From Rhodobacter sp. (GTDB lineage Bacteria > Pseudomonadota > Alphaproteobacteria > Rhodobacterales > Rhodobacteraceae), in the NCBI GenBank assembly GCA_027484985.1, contig JAIXRW010000016.1, positions 1 through 64,000 on the forward strand: a stretch of 64,000 bases of DNA, read 5' to 3'. The position numbers and the translations under genes were made by a program. Positions 56,096 to 64,000 of the stretch are shown piece after piece. The number at the start of each line of letters is the position of its first letter. Position 1 is the stretch's first letter. The notes below the pieces were generated by a model that saw only the letters and a program-made list of their open reading frames with translations, was not told where the DNA came from and ran no database searches.

Positions 56096-56554
56096 TTAGC
56101 TATCTTCCCCGACCTCTGCAAGGGCCTCTTTCTTCGGTTTCGGCTGGGTTTTTTCGCCCGCGCCACGCAGTTTGACCGTCATGGCCGATTCCTTGCCCTC
56201 GCCCTTTGAGCGTGACACCTTGGCCCGTCCGAATGGCGGCAGGTTCAGCGATTCGCCCTTTTGCAAAGCCTCGCCCAGCACGGCCAGCGTGGCTTCGACG
56301 ATGTCCTTCACATCCTTCTTCTTGCCGCCGACAGCCTCGGCCACCCGTTCGACAAGTTCCTTTTTCTTCAACGCGGCAAGGGGGTTGGCCGTCTTGTCGT
56401 CATTTCCGGCGGCAATCACCGCGGCCATGTCGATGCTGGGAACCATGATCTTCACCGCAGGTTCCTTGGGCTTGGCGGCGGGCGCCTTCTTCGGGGTTGC
56501 GGGCTTGGTCGCAGCGGTCTTTGCGGCGGGTTTCCTGGTCGTGCCTGTTGCCAT
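56096..56554 (-). CDS. HU-family DNA-binding protein with a lysine/alanine-rich N-terminal tail
   Basis: A 152-residue protein. Residues 1-45 are a Lys/Ala/Pro/Thr-rich tail (MATGTTRKPAAKTAATKPAT, PKKAPAAKPKEPAV) like the tails of histone H1-type bacterial proteins. Residues about 67-140 match the HU core (LKKKELVERVAEAVGGKKKD, ETLAVLGEALQKGESLNLPP, FGRAKVSRSKG). The core resembles HU/IHF but the beta-arm end differs (LNLPPFGRAKV against the usual GFGSF pattern). It is likely a nucleoid protein. It is transcribed towards tRNA-Val (CAC), 14 bases away. Confidence 0.82.
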   Translation of the reverse strand: MATGTTRKPAAKTAATKPATPKKAPAAKPKEPAVKIMVPSIDMAAVIAAGNDDKTANPLAALKKKELVERVAEAVGGKKKDVKDIVEATLAVLGEALQKGESLNLPPFGRAKVSRSKGEGKESAMTVKLRGAGEKTQPKPKKEALAEVGEDS

Positions 56555-56645
56555 CACTCGTCCCTTTTCTTGCTTGTACACAGCAGCGGTCCGTCAACGA
56601 TAATCCTGTTTCAAAAACGATGCCACAGGCCGTTTCGCCCGATGC

Positions 56646-56674
56646 AAAAAGGGGCGCGCCCTGCGGCACGCCCC
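56646..56674 (-). terminator. Rho-independent terminator of lon
   Basis: On the minus strand GGGGCGTGCC, GCAG, GGCGCGCCCC with one G-U pair, then TTTTT. It lies 23 bases beyond the lon stop. Confidence 0.8.
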
Positions 56675-56696
56675 CCCGATTTCACCGCTGTCGCGG

Positions 56697-59102
56697 TCAA
56701 TGCGCCGTCTGTCCGGCCGGTTCCGACGCCGCCTTGCGCGCGGCGGCAGCGGCTTCTTCGGCGGCCTCGTCCCATTCCACCGGCTCGGGCGTGCGCACCA
56801 GCGCCAGTTTCAGCACCTCGCGCACATGGCTGACCGGAACGATGGTCATGCCCTGTTTCACGCTGTCGGGAATATCGACCAGATCCTTGGCGTTTTCCTG
56901 CGGGATCAGCACGGTCTTGATGCCCCCGCGCAGCGCTGCCAGCAGCTTTTCCTTCAAACCGCCGATGGCCAGCGCATTGCCGCGCAGCGTGACCTCGCCC
57001 GTCATGGCCACGTCCTTGCGTACCGGAATCCCCGTCAGCACCGAAACGATGGATGTCACCATGGCCAGCCCCGCCGAAGGCCCGTCTTTCGGCGTCGCCC
57101 CTTCGGGCACGTGCACGTGGATATCCAGCGTCTCGAACTTGGGCGGTTTCACACCCAGTTCGGGGCTGATCGAACGCACATAGGACGCCGCCGCCTCGAT
57201 GCTTTCTTTCATCACATCGCCCAGCTTGCCGGTCGTCTTCATCCGCCCCTTGCCGGGCAGTTTCAGCGCCTCGATCGACAACAGATCGCCGCCCACCGAA
57301 GTCCAGGCCAGACCGGTGACGACACCGACCTGATCCTCGGCTTCCGCCAGACCATAGCGGTGGCGTTTGACCCCCAGATAGCCTTCCAGCGTTTCGGGCG
57401 TCACCTCGACCGACTTGGTCTTTTTCTTGACGATCTCGGTCACGGCCTTACGCGCCAGCTTGGCAATCTCGCGTTCCAGATTCCGCACCCCCGCCTCGCG
57501 GGTATAGGTGCGGATCATCTCGGTCAGCGCCGCATCCGTCACCGCGAACTCGGTCTTTTTCAACCCGTGGTTCGCAATCTGCTTGGGCACCAGATGCTGC
57601 TTGGCGATCTCGCGCTTTTCATCCTCGGTATATCCGGCGAGGCTGATGATCTCCATCCGGTCGAGCAGCGGCCCCGGCATGTTGTAGCTGTTGGCCGTGG
57701 TCAGGAACATGACATTCGACAGGTCATATTCCACTTCCAGATAGTGGTCCACAAAGGTGGCGTTCTGTTCGGGGTCCAGCACCTCAAGCATCGCGCTGGC
57801 CGGATCGCCGCGGAAATCCTGCCCCATCTTGTCGATTTCATCCAGCAGGATCAGCGGGTTGGTCGTCTTAGCCTTTTTCAGCGCCTGAATGATCTTGCCG
57901 GGCATCGACCCGATATAGGTGCGCCGGTGCCCGCGAATTTCAGACTCGTCCCGCACCCCGCCAAGGCTGATGCGGATGAACTCGCGCCCCGTCGCCTTGG
58001 CGACCGAACGTCCAAGCGAGGTTTTCCCCACGCCGGGCGGGCCGACAAGGCACAGGATCGGGCCCTTCAGCTTGGCCGACCGCGCCTGAACCGCCAGATA
58101 TTCGACGATGCGTTCCTTGACCTTTTCCAGCCCGTAGTGATCGGCGTTCAAAACCTCTTCGGCCTTGCCAAGGTCTTTCTTGACCTTCGACTTCACGCCC
58201 CACGGCACGCCCAAAAGCCAGTCAAGATAGTTGCGAACCACCGTCGCCTCGGCGCTCATGGGCGACATCGACTTCAGCTTCTTGACCTCGGCATCCGCCT
58301 TTTCGCGGGCCTCTTTCGAAAGCTGGGTCTTCTTGATCCGCTCTTCCAGCTCGGCAATCTCGTTCTGGCCGTCCTCGCCATCGCCCAGCTCGCGCTGGAT
58401 CGCCTTCATCTGTTCGTTCAGGTAATATTCGCGCTGCGTCTTTTCCATCTGGGTCTTGACGCGGCTTTTGATCTTTTTCTCGACCTGCAGGACCGACATC
58501 TCGCCCTGCATCTGGCCGAACACCTTTTCCAGCCGTTCCGCCACGTTCAGCGTTTCCAGCAGGTCCTGCTTCTGGCCCACATCCACACCCAGATGCCCCG
58601 AAACAAGGTCGGCCAGACGCGCAGGCTCGCGCGCTTCGGAAACGGCCGAAAGCGCCTCTTCGGGGATGTTCTTTTTGATCTTGGCGTAACGCTCGAACTC
58701 TTCCGCCACGGCGCGGATCAGCGCATCCACGCTGGCCTTGTCACCGGGCGATTCTTCCAGCGTCTGGGCCTTGGCCTCGAAAAACGACGGGTTGGCCACG
58801 AATTCGGTGATCTTCACCCGCGCCTTGCCCTCGACCAGCACCTTCACGGTGCCATCGGGCAGTTTCAGCAGCTGCAACACATTGGCCAGCACGCCGACAC
58901 GATAGATCGCATCGGTGCCCGGGTCGTCAACCGAAGGATCGATCTGGCTTGACAGCAAAATCTGCTTGTCATCGGCCATCACCTCTTCCAGCGCACGCAC
59001 CGATTTTTCGCGCCCCACGAAAAGCGGAACGATCATATGCGGGAAAACCACGATATCGCGGAGCGGAAGCACCGGATAGGTGGTGGAAAGCTGTTCGCTC
59101 AT
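56697..59102 (-). CDS. lon: ATP-dependent Lon protease
   Basis: Lon (801 residues) degrades misfolded and regulatory proteins. N-terminal LON domain ([20 protein letters not shown]), long coiled coil, AAA+ module with Walker [16 protein letters not shown] and Walker [10 protein letters not shown], and the Ser/Lys protease with catalytic Ser in [11 protein letters not shown] and Lys in [14 protein letters not shown]. The C-terminal tail is an Ala/Glu-rich extension ([14 protein letters not shown]). AAGGACAG before ATG 59102 sets the start. A heat-shock-type promoter candidate lies 78-106 bases upstream. Confidence 0.96.
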   Translation of the reverse strand: MSEQLSTTYPVLPLRDIVVFPHMIVPLFVGREKSVRALEEVMADDKQILLSSQIDPSVDDPGTDAIYRVGVLANVLQLLKLPDGTVKVLVEGKARVKITEFVANPSFFEAKAQTLEESPGDKASVDALIRAVAEEFERYAKIKKNIPEEALSAVSEAREPARLADLVSGHLGVDVGQKQDLLETLNVAERLEKVFGQMQGEMSVLQVEKKIKSRVKTQMEKTQREYYLNEQMKAIQRELGDGEDGQNEIAELEERIKKTQLSKEAREKADAEVKKLKSMSPMSAEATVVRNYLDWLLGVPWGVKSKVKKDLGKAEEVLNADHYGLEKVKERIVEYLAVQARSAKLKGPILCLVGPPGVGKTSLGRSVAKATGREFIRISLGGVRDESEIRGHRRTYIGSMPGKIIQALKKAKTTNPLILLDEIDKMGQDFRGDPASAMLEVLDPEQNATFVDHYLEVEYDLSNVMFLTTANSYNMPGPLLDRMEIISLAGYTEDEKREIAKQHLVPKQIANHGLKKTEFAVTDAALTEMIRTYTREAGVRNLEREIAKLARKAVTEIVKKKTKSVEVTPETLEGYLGVKRHRYGLAEAEDQVGVVTGLAWTSVGGDLLSIEALKLPGKGRMKTTGKLGDVMKESIEAAASYVRSISPELGVKPPKFETLDIHVHVPEGATPKDGPSAGLAMVTSIVSVLTGIPVRKDVAMTGEVTLRGNALAIGGLKEKLLAALRGGIKTVLIPQENAKDLVDIPDSVKQGMTIVPVSHVREVLKLALVRTPEPVEWDEAAEEAAAAARKAASEPAGQTAH

Positions 59103-59179
59103 GTTCTGTCCTTGTCTGGCAGGAAAGCTCCGGCCCCGGTCATCGGCAGCGCTCGGCCTTCCCCACTGTTCGCCCACAC

Positions 59180-59208
59180 TATCTGGGGGGGCCACAGGGT
59201 CGAGTCAA
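59180..59208 (-). promoter_or_regulatory. Heat-shock (RpoH)-like promoter candidate of lon
   Basis: On the minus strand GTTGACT (from 59209) then CCCCCAGATA (59189-59180) after 13 bases, resembling the sigma-32 pattern cTTGAA..CCCCATnT. TTGACT could also be a sigma-70 -35. It is 78-106 bases before the lon start. Confidence 0.45.
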
Positions 59209-59337
59209 CCGCACCTTTCCACGATATGATGCGCCCGCAAGAAAGCGGGGGCAAGCGCACTTTCCGTCGGATTGTCATGTCCCAATGGCTTGTCTGCATG
59301 GCTTGGCCCCCTGGCCGGGCGCCCGTCACCCCACCCG

Positions 59338-59973
59338 TCACCCGCGCCGGATCAGCAAGCGCCATGCCAACAAAAGCCCGCCCGAAACCCCGATCACCAC
59401 CAGAACCGCAGGGCGCAGATCGTCGGGCGAACTGGCCGCGCCCCCTGCCGCCACGACAAAGGCAAAGGGAATAACCCCCACGCCATAGCCAAAGGCAAAG
59501 CGCAGCGGCGGCGTGCGTGCAATCCCGGCCAAGGTGGCCGAAAGCTCGGGCAGGATCGGCAGCGCCTGACAGACCGCCAGCGTCAGCACATCGTTGCGGG
59601 CAAAGGCGGTTTCGATCGCGGCCAGCCGCGCCTCGTCGCGCAACAGCCCCCGCAACGCCCGCCGCCCGATGATGCGCCCCATGCCATAGCCGCCCGCCCC
59701 CATCAGCATCAGCCCCAGCGCCGCCGTGGCCCCGCCAAGCCACGGCCCCAGCAGCCAGCCCGCCAGCAGGATCGTGGCCATGGTCGGCACCGCCACGACC
59801 AGATCGAACACCAACAGCCCCACCACAGCCAGCATCAGCCATGGCACGGGCACGTCGCGCAGGCGCTTTAGCCAGTCCAGCAGCGATGCCTCGGGCAGCA
59901 GCAGAGTGGCGATCACAAAGGTTGATGCAAAGGCCAGCGCCAGCACCACGGCGATCTTCAACAAATCCCGCAT
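59338..59973 (-). CDS. TVP38/TMEM64 family membrane protein (DedA-like)
   Basis: A 211-residue inner-membrane protein with about five helices. The central VFDLVVAVPTMATILLAGWL and GPWLGGATAALGLMLMGAGG, followed by YGMGRIIGRRALRGLL, are the re-entrant-loop region of the SNARE-associated/VTT domain, and the later QALPILPELSATLAGIARTP matches its second half. Related proteins scramble or transport lipids such as undecaprenyl phosphate. It precedes the SDR gene's 3' end by five bases, so both are in one unit. Confidence 0.85.
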   Translation of the reverse strand: MRDLLKIAVVLALAFASTFVIATLLLPEASLLDWLKRLRDVPVPWLMLAVVGLLVFDLVVAVPTMATILLAGWLLGPWLGGATAALGLMLMGAGGYGMGRIIGRRALRGLLRDEARLAAIETAFARNDVLTLAVCQALPILPELSATLAGIARTPPLRFAFGYGVGVIPFAFVVAAGGAASSPDDLRPAVLVVIGVSGGLLLAWRLLIRRG

Positions 59974-59977
59974 GGCC

Positions 59978-60703
59978 TCAGCCCCGCCGCATCATGCGCC
60001 GCAGAGCCCAAGGCGCCAGCCAACCCAGCACCGGCAGCAACCGCGCCTTGCCCACGGCAATGACCGGCCGCCCCGCCGCAACCCCGCGCAGCACCGCCTC
60101 CGCCGCCGCCTCGGGCGTGATCTTGCCGCGCCCGCGCCCCGCCGTCATCGGGGTATCGACCAGCGGCAGAACCACCTCGCTCACCACGATCCCGGTCCCC
60201 TCGACCTGCCAGCGCAGGCTATTCGAGAAACTCGACAGCCCCGCCTTGCTGGCGGAATAAAGCCCGCCCTGTTCCTTGGGAAACCGCGCCAGACCGGACG
60301 AGATATTGACCACGGCCCCCGCGCCCCGCGCCCGCAGATGCGGCAGCGCCGCCTGCACGATCAGCGCGGGCGCCACCAGATTGACCGCCGCTTCCTCGAT
60401 CAGATCGGCAGGCGTGCTTTCCGCCAGCACCCGCGCATGCTGCACGCCCGCATTGTTGATGATGACCGACAGGTCAGGATGATCCGCAATCACCCGCGCC
60501 ACCACATCGGGCAGCGCCGCCAGATCCGCCAGATCGCAGCCCACCGGCACCAGCCCCGCCTGTGCGGGCATCAGCGCCGCCCGCCGCGCCAGCACCACCA
60601 CCCTGTAGCCCTGCCCCAGCAACCGCTCGCACAGCGCCGCCCCTAGGCCTGACGTGCCCCCCGTCAGCAGCACCGTCCCAGGATTGCCCAGCACACTTGA
60701 CAT
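59978..60703 (-). CDS. Short-chain dehydrogenase/reductase
   Basis: A 241-residue classical SDR. Cofactor motif TGGTSGLGAALCERL (TGxxxGxG) at about residues 14-28, NNAG at about 88, the catalytic Ser in VVNISSGLARFPKEQ and the YxxxK in GLYSASKAGLSSFS. The C-terminal part ends in a basic membrane-prone segment (GWLAPWALRRMMRRG). The substrate is unknown. It is four bases from the TVP38 gene and divergent from a Crp/Fnr regulator. Confidence 0.9.
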   Translation of the reverse strand: MSSVLGNPGTVLLTGGTSGLGAALCERLLGQGYRVVVLARRAALMPAQAGLVPVGCDLADLAALPDVVARVIADHPDLSVIINNAGVQHARVLAESTPADLIEEAAVNLVAPALIVQAALPHLRARGAGAVVNISSGLARFPKEQGGLYSASKAGLSSFSNSLRWQVEGTGIVVSEVVLPLVDTPMTAGRGRGKITPEAAAEAVLRGVAAGRPVIAVGKARLLPVLGWLAPWALRRMMRRG

Positions 60704-60759
60704 CTCGACCTCCGAACCGATTTCGCTGGGTAAGGCTAGGCGAAAGGCGAACAGCGCGA

Positions 60760-61371
60760 ATGAACCTCGGTTTAGAAACCGGCACCGCCGCCCCCGCCCT
60801 GATCGCGGCACTCGAATCCCCCGCCCGCGCTGCCCGCCTGTGGGCCGAACGCAGCCTGCCCAAGGGCGCGGTCTGCTTCCACCCCGGCGATGTTTCGTCC
60901 GATGTGTTCCTGCTTCTCGCCGGACTCGTGAAGCTGACCTACACGACCCAAACGGGCGACGAATGGATCAAAAGCTTCGTGATCGACCAAGGCGTCTTTT
61001 CCGCCATCGGTGACGGCGCGCCTGCCACGGGCGCGACCTATGGCGCGACCTGCCTTGAACCCTGCCGCTTCATCCGCCTGCCCCGCGCCTTTGTCGAACA
61101 GACCGTGGCGCAGGACGATGCCGCCCGCAGCGCCTATGCCGGTTTTTCCGCATGGGTATTGGCCCGCAAACAGGCGCGCGAGGCCGCTCTGCTGACGCTT
61201 GACGCCGAAGCCCGCTACCGCGCCCTTCTCGCCCATGCGCCGTTGGTGCTGGCCCGCCTGCCGCAGGGCGATATCGCCCGCTTCCTTGGCATCACGCCCA
61301 TCGCCTTCAGCCGCATCAAGCGGCGCGTGGCTCAGACGGGTTCGATATCGCCTTCCGCCCGCCTTGCGTGA
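60760..61371 (+). CDS. Crp/Fnr-like regulator
   Basis: A 203-residue protein with a cyclic-nucleotide-binding-like N-terminal domain ([36 protein letters not shown], then [20 protein letters not shown]) and a C-terminal HTH ([20 protein letters not shown]). GAAAGGCGAAC upstream gives a ribosome site. It diverges from the SDR gene, which it may control. Its 3' end overlaps tgt by 40 bases on the opposite strand, an unusually long convergent overlap for the window. Confidence 0.85.
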   Translation: MNLGLETGTAAPALIAALESPARAARLWAERSLPKGAVCFHPGDVSSDVFLLLAGLVKLTYTTQTGDEWIKSFVIDQGVFSAIGDGAPATGATYGATCLEPCRFIRLPRAFVEQTVAQDDAARSAYAGFSAWVLARKQAREAALLTLDAEARYRALLAHAPLVLARLPQGDIARFLGITPIAFSRIKRRVAQTGSISPSARLA

Positions 61372-62462
61372 AACTCGGCAACGAATGCCGCCAGCCGCCC
61401 GCCCGCAATGGCATCGCGCAAACCTTGCATCAATTCCTGATAATAATGCAGGTTATGCCATGTCATCAGCATTGCGGCGATGATCTCGCCCGCTTTGTTC
61501 ACATGGTGCAGATAGGCGCGGGAATAGTTCCGGCAGGCGGGGCAGGTGCAATCCGCATCCAAGGGGCGCGGGTCGTTCTGGTGGCGGGCATTCTTGATGT
61601 TGATCTGCCCTGCCCTTGTCCATGCCTGCCCCGTGCGCCCCGACCGGCTGGGCAGCACGCAATCCATCATGTCGATCCCGCGTTCCACCGCGCCCACGAT
61701 ATCATCGGGCTTGCCCACCCCCATCAGGTAACGCGGCTTGTCGGCAGGCAAAAACCCCGGCGCATAGTCGAGGACCGAGAACATCGCCTCTTGCCCCTCG
61801 CCCACCGCCAACCCGCCCACGGCATAGCCATCGAACCCGATGCGCTTCAACGCATCGGCGCTTTCCTCGCGCAATTCCCGCGTCACACCACCCTGCATGA
61901 TGCCGAACAGCGCATGGCCGGGGCGGTCACCGAACGCATCCCGCGACCGCTGCGCCCACCGCATCGACATCTGCATCGACTTTGCAACCTCGGCTTCCGT
62001 CGCGGGCAGCGCGGGGCATTCGTCGAAACACATCACGATGTCCGACCCCAGCAGCTTCTGGATCTCCATACTGCGTTCGGGCGACAGCATGTGCTTCGAC
62101 CCGTCGATATGGGATGAAAACCGCACCCCTTCCTCGGTCAGCTTGCGCAAACTCGCCAGCGACATGACCTGAAACCCGCCGCTATCGGTCAGGATCGGGC
62201 GGTCCCAGTTCATGAACTTGTGCAGCCCCCCCAGCGCCGCGATCCGCTCGGCCGTGGGGCGCAGCATCAGGTGATAGGTATTGCCCAGCAGGATATCGGC
62301 CCCCGTGGCGCGCACGCTTTCGGGCAGCATCGCCTTGACCGTGGCCGCCGTGCCCACCGGCATGAAGGCAGGCGTCCGGATCGCGCCGCGCGGGGTGGAA
62401 ATCACCCCCGTCCGCGCCGCGCCATCGGTCGCATCAACCTGAAATCCGAACCCCGTCGCCAT
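61332..62462 (-). CDS. tgt: Queuine tRNA-ribosyltransferase (tRNA-guanine transglycosylase)
   Basis: Tgt (376 residues) swaps guanine 34 of GUN-anticodon tRNAs, including tRNA-Asp, for preQ1. Landmarks: [10 protein letters not shown], the catalytic Asp region [52 protein letters not shown] and the zinc site [20 protein letters not shown]. It starts at [20 protein letters not shown]. QueA, the next enzyme, and two tRNA-Asp substrates are also in this window. Its last 40 bases overlap the convergent Crp/Fnr gene. Confidence 0.96.
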   Translation of the reverse strand: MATGFGFQVDATDGAARTGVISTPRGAIRTPAFMPVGTAATVKAMLPESVRATGADILLGNTYHLMLRPTAERIAALGGLHKFMNWDRPILTDSGGFQVMSLASLRKLTEEGVRFSSHIDGSKHMLSPERSMEIQKLLGSDIVMCFDECPALPATEAEVAKSMQMSMRWAQRSRDAFGDRPGHALFGIMQGGVTRELREESADALKRIGFDGYAVGGLAVGEGQEAMFSVLDYAPGFLPADKPRYLMGVGKPDDIVGAVERGIDMMDCVLPSRSGRTGQAWTRAGQINIKNARHQNDPRPLDADCTCPACRNYSRAYLHHVNKAGEIIAAMLMTWHNLHYYQELMQGLRDAIAGGRLAAFVAEFHARRAEGDIEPV

Positions 62463-62625
62463 CTGCCTGCCCATCCGTAAAGAAGCGGCCCCTTTTGGGC
62501 CAAAGACGGCCCAAAGGAAAGCCCCGCCATGGCGCATCGCCGCCCCGATCCGGCAAAGAAAAAGGGGCCATCCCGTGATGACCCCGCCACATCCGCCTCA
62601 CACCAATCCCGATCGGGCGCCGCCC

Positions 62626-63021
62626 TTAGCGCATCTCGCACAGCGCGGTGCCGGTATCCACCACCACCCGCCCGCCAAAGGACAGGCCATAGAACACTTC
62701 CGGCTCGCTTTGCGGCAGGGGCTTGCGCCGCTGCGGCGCCAGATCGCGGCTTTCGATCATGCAGGTGACAGGTTCCCCCTGCGCCGCAATCGACCCGAGG
62801 CGATAAAGATCAAGCCCCAGTTCGCGCGCGCGTTCGCGGTCAAGCGTGCCGCAATACATGTCGGTGATATCGTGAAAGCGGCGGCTGATCGGGTCATAGA
62901 CCGTTTCCCCCGCGCTCAGGTCTTCGACAGCCGTGTAATCGTCGGGCGCAAGGCCGGTACGGATTTTCGTGCCCGCCGCAAACATGCGGACAGACAGCAG
63001 CGCGAAGCTCTGGTCGGTCAT
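62626..63021 (-). CDS. Short protein resembling a Hint-type domain
   Basis: A 131-residue protein starting MTDQSFALLSVRMFAAGTKI followed by RTGLAPDDYTAVEDLSAGET and VYDPISRRFHDITDMY. The FAAGT.I....AVEDL.AGE.V pattern is like the N-terminal block of Hint (hedgehog/intein) domains found in many secreted Rhodobacteraceae proteins, but the usual catalytic Cys at the domain start is Met or Phe here, and the C-terminal HN motif is not obvious. It could be an inactive Hint relative or something else. No signal peptide. Confidence 0.5.
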   Translation of the reverse strand: MTDQSFALLSVRMFAAGTKIRTGLAPDDYTAVEDLSAGETVYDPISRRFHDITDMYCGTLDRERARELGLDLYRLGSIAAQGEPVTCMIESRDLAPQRRKPLPQSEPEVFYGLSFGGRVVVDTGTALCEMR

Positions 63022-63297
63022 ATGGCAGCACTCGTGATAAGGTCACAGCGTAGTACGGCCGCGTCCCCCCCAGGATTTAGACCGTCCCCAAACTATCGCA
63101 CCATCGCGGGCACGGATCAACTGCCACATCCTTCAAATGCCGCCCTTCGGCCTTTTTTTCGGACCGATTATGGAACGATTCCGCAGCATTGCGGCCGACT
63201 GTTTCCACCCCGTCAACCGGCCCCGCGCGGCTGCCCGCCAATCGGGCACCCCGCCCGCGCCAGGGTGGCAGAGATTCGGCCAAAACGCGGCAGCCCC

Positions 63298-64000
63298 CTA
63301 GGGCTGGCCGGATTTGCGTTCCGCATCCGTCGGGTGCAGCCCATAGGGCGCCACCAGCCGCCACACATGGGCAGGCACCATGTTCTTGATCCGCGCCGGA
63401 AAGGCACGGCGCAAATGCAGCACCGTCTCGATCGCCTTCATCTCGACCCGCGCGCGCGCAAATTCCAGCCCGCGCGGCCCGATGCGCGGTTGCAGAAAGG
63501 CCACGATGGGGCGCGCCCAGTCGGGCATCGCCCGCAACGGCAAGCCCCCCGCCGCCCGTGCCGTATTGGCCAGAAAGCCGCGCACCGCGCCCTGCCGCTT
63601 GCCCTTGTCGGTCAGTGGCCCGCGTTCCAGCGCAGGCCCCAGATCGGCCAGCATTTCGGCCCCGCGGGCATTGCGCGCAACCACCCATTGCGCCCCGCCC
63701 CCGGCCATATAGCCCACCGTCACATCAGCCAGACGGTTGGTGTAATCCACACAGGTCTTGCAGGTCATCGGAAAGAAATCGGCCGGCAGCTTCGACAGCG
63801 GCAACTTCAGGAACGGCACCGTCCTTGGCTTGCGCCCGTCATCATAGCGCATCTCGACCCGGTAATCGGCGCGAAACTCCAGATAGGTCACCGCATCGGG
63901 CTCGGGATCGACCAGCTTCAGGAACTGGTGGAAATTCTCGGTCGTGGTGTTGTCCGAACAGGGCGTGCCGATCACATAGATCCGCTCGAACCCCAACTCG
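63298..64000 (-). CDS. BciB-like coenzyme F420 hydrogenase/dehydrogenase beta-subunit family protein (N-terminus outside window)
   Basis: The visible C-terminal 230 or so residues include YVIGTPCSDNTTTENFHQFL, TYLEFRADYRVEMRYDDG, FFPMTCKTCVDYTNRLADVT and VGYMAGGGAQWVVARNARGA. These match the C-terminal half of the FrhB/FdhB family, which includes BciB (cyanobacterial Slr1923-type 3,8-divinyl chlorophyllide reductase), with CxxC iron-sulphur ligands and a flavin site. BciB would mean bacteriochlorophyll synthesis, but relatives occur in non-phototrophs. The frame is open at the right edge. Confidence 0.75.
   Translation of the reverse strand, partial: ELGFERIYVIGTPCSDNTTTENFHQFLKLVDPEPDAVTYLEFRADYRVEMRYDDGRKPRTVPFLKLPLSKLPADFFPMTCKTCVDYTNRLADVTVGYMAGGGAQWVVARNARGAEMLADLGPALERGPLTDKGKRQGAVRGFLANTARAAGGLPLRAMPDWARPIVAFLQPRIGPRGLEFARARVEMKAIETVLHLRRAFPARIKNMVPAHVWRLVAPYGLHPTDAERKSGQP

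Noticed and set aside
63022-63297. Possible terminator or RNA around 63143-63163 (GCCG..CGGC followed by a T tract)
   Set aside because: The stem is only four base pairs and no plus-strand gene precedes it, so the support is too weak to list.

Overview
The window is chromosomal DNA of a GC-rich alphaproteobacterium, most likely a member of the Rhodobacteraceae. Support comes from the gene types and signals: 5-aminolevulinate synthase (C4 haem pathway) behind an FNR-type palindrome, uvrA behind a direct-repeat GTTC-N7-GTTC LexA box of the kind described for alphaproteobacteria, tandem gap genes, a bactofilin/M23 pair, RF2 without a programmed frameshift, a BciB-like flavoprotein gene at the right edge, and the short CTCAAATA..CTCGGGGGG intergenic repeat that I associate with this family. 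No prophage, insertion sequence, CRISPR array or integrative element is visible. The window is mostly core metabolism and cell-envelope genes with a few small accessory patches.

Left part (1-12 kb): the start of argC; a BrnTA toxin-antitoxin locus whose toxin frame carries an ochre stop; murI; a LysR regulator followed by a strong small-RNA candidate; an ECF42-type sigma factor with its DGPF/YCII partner and a matching promoter; purL, a GNAT gene, a bolA-family gene and grxD; a CcdAB-like toxin-antitoxin pair; zapA with a coiled-coil protein; and transketolase, which ends in a REP-like hairpin pair and a terminator.

Middle part (12-38 kb): a DUF808 membrane protein; two gap genes around a 48-residue membrane protein; a cluster of 23-bp palindromes; a DUF1127 small protein; coaD; a CBS protein; a LysR/mmsA divergent pair with two LysR-type boxes 42 bp apart; a Crp/Fnr regulator; about 570 bp without a gene; SOS-type uvrA; two MFS transporters; lpdA; a DUF924 protein; queA with a large AsmA/YhdP-like envelope protein; bcp and a DUF455 ferritin-like protein; an RTX-protein remnant; and an M23 peptidase overlapping a bactofilin gene.

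Right part (38-64 kb): prfB, PBP1A, an AmiC-type amidase with an aminotransferase, a ScsC/DsbA-like thiol protein, ispG, a RodZ-like protein, hemA, an M20 peptidase with a GNAT protein, two tRNA-Asp and two tRNA-Val genes, a pirin, a kinase/phospho-lyase-like pair, an HU-like protein with a histone-H1-like tail, lon with a heat-shock-like promoter, a TVP38 protein, an SDR/Crp divergent pair, tgt, a possible Hint-domain protein and the truncated bciB-like gene.

The most informative non-standard signals are the 23-25 bp palindromes with covarying arms (15.45-15.56, 38.95-39.00 and 51.83-51.94 kb), the small-RNA candidate at 2.89-2.97 kb, the ECF42 promoter, the interrupted brnT, LacI-type operator words shared by tkt and both gap genes, and the kinase/phospho-lyase pair. 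I see no large, clearly undescribed system.
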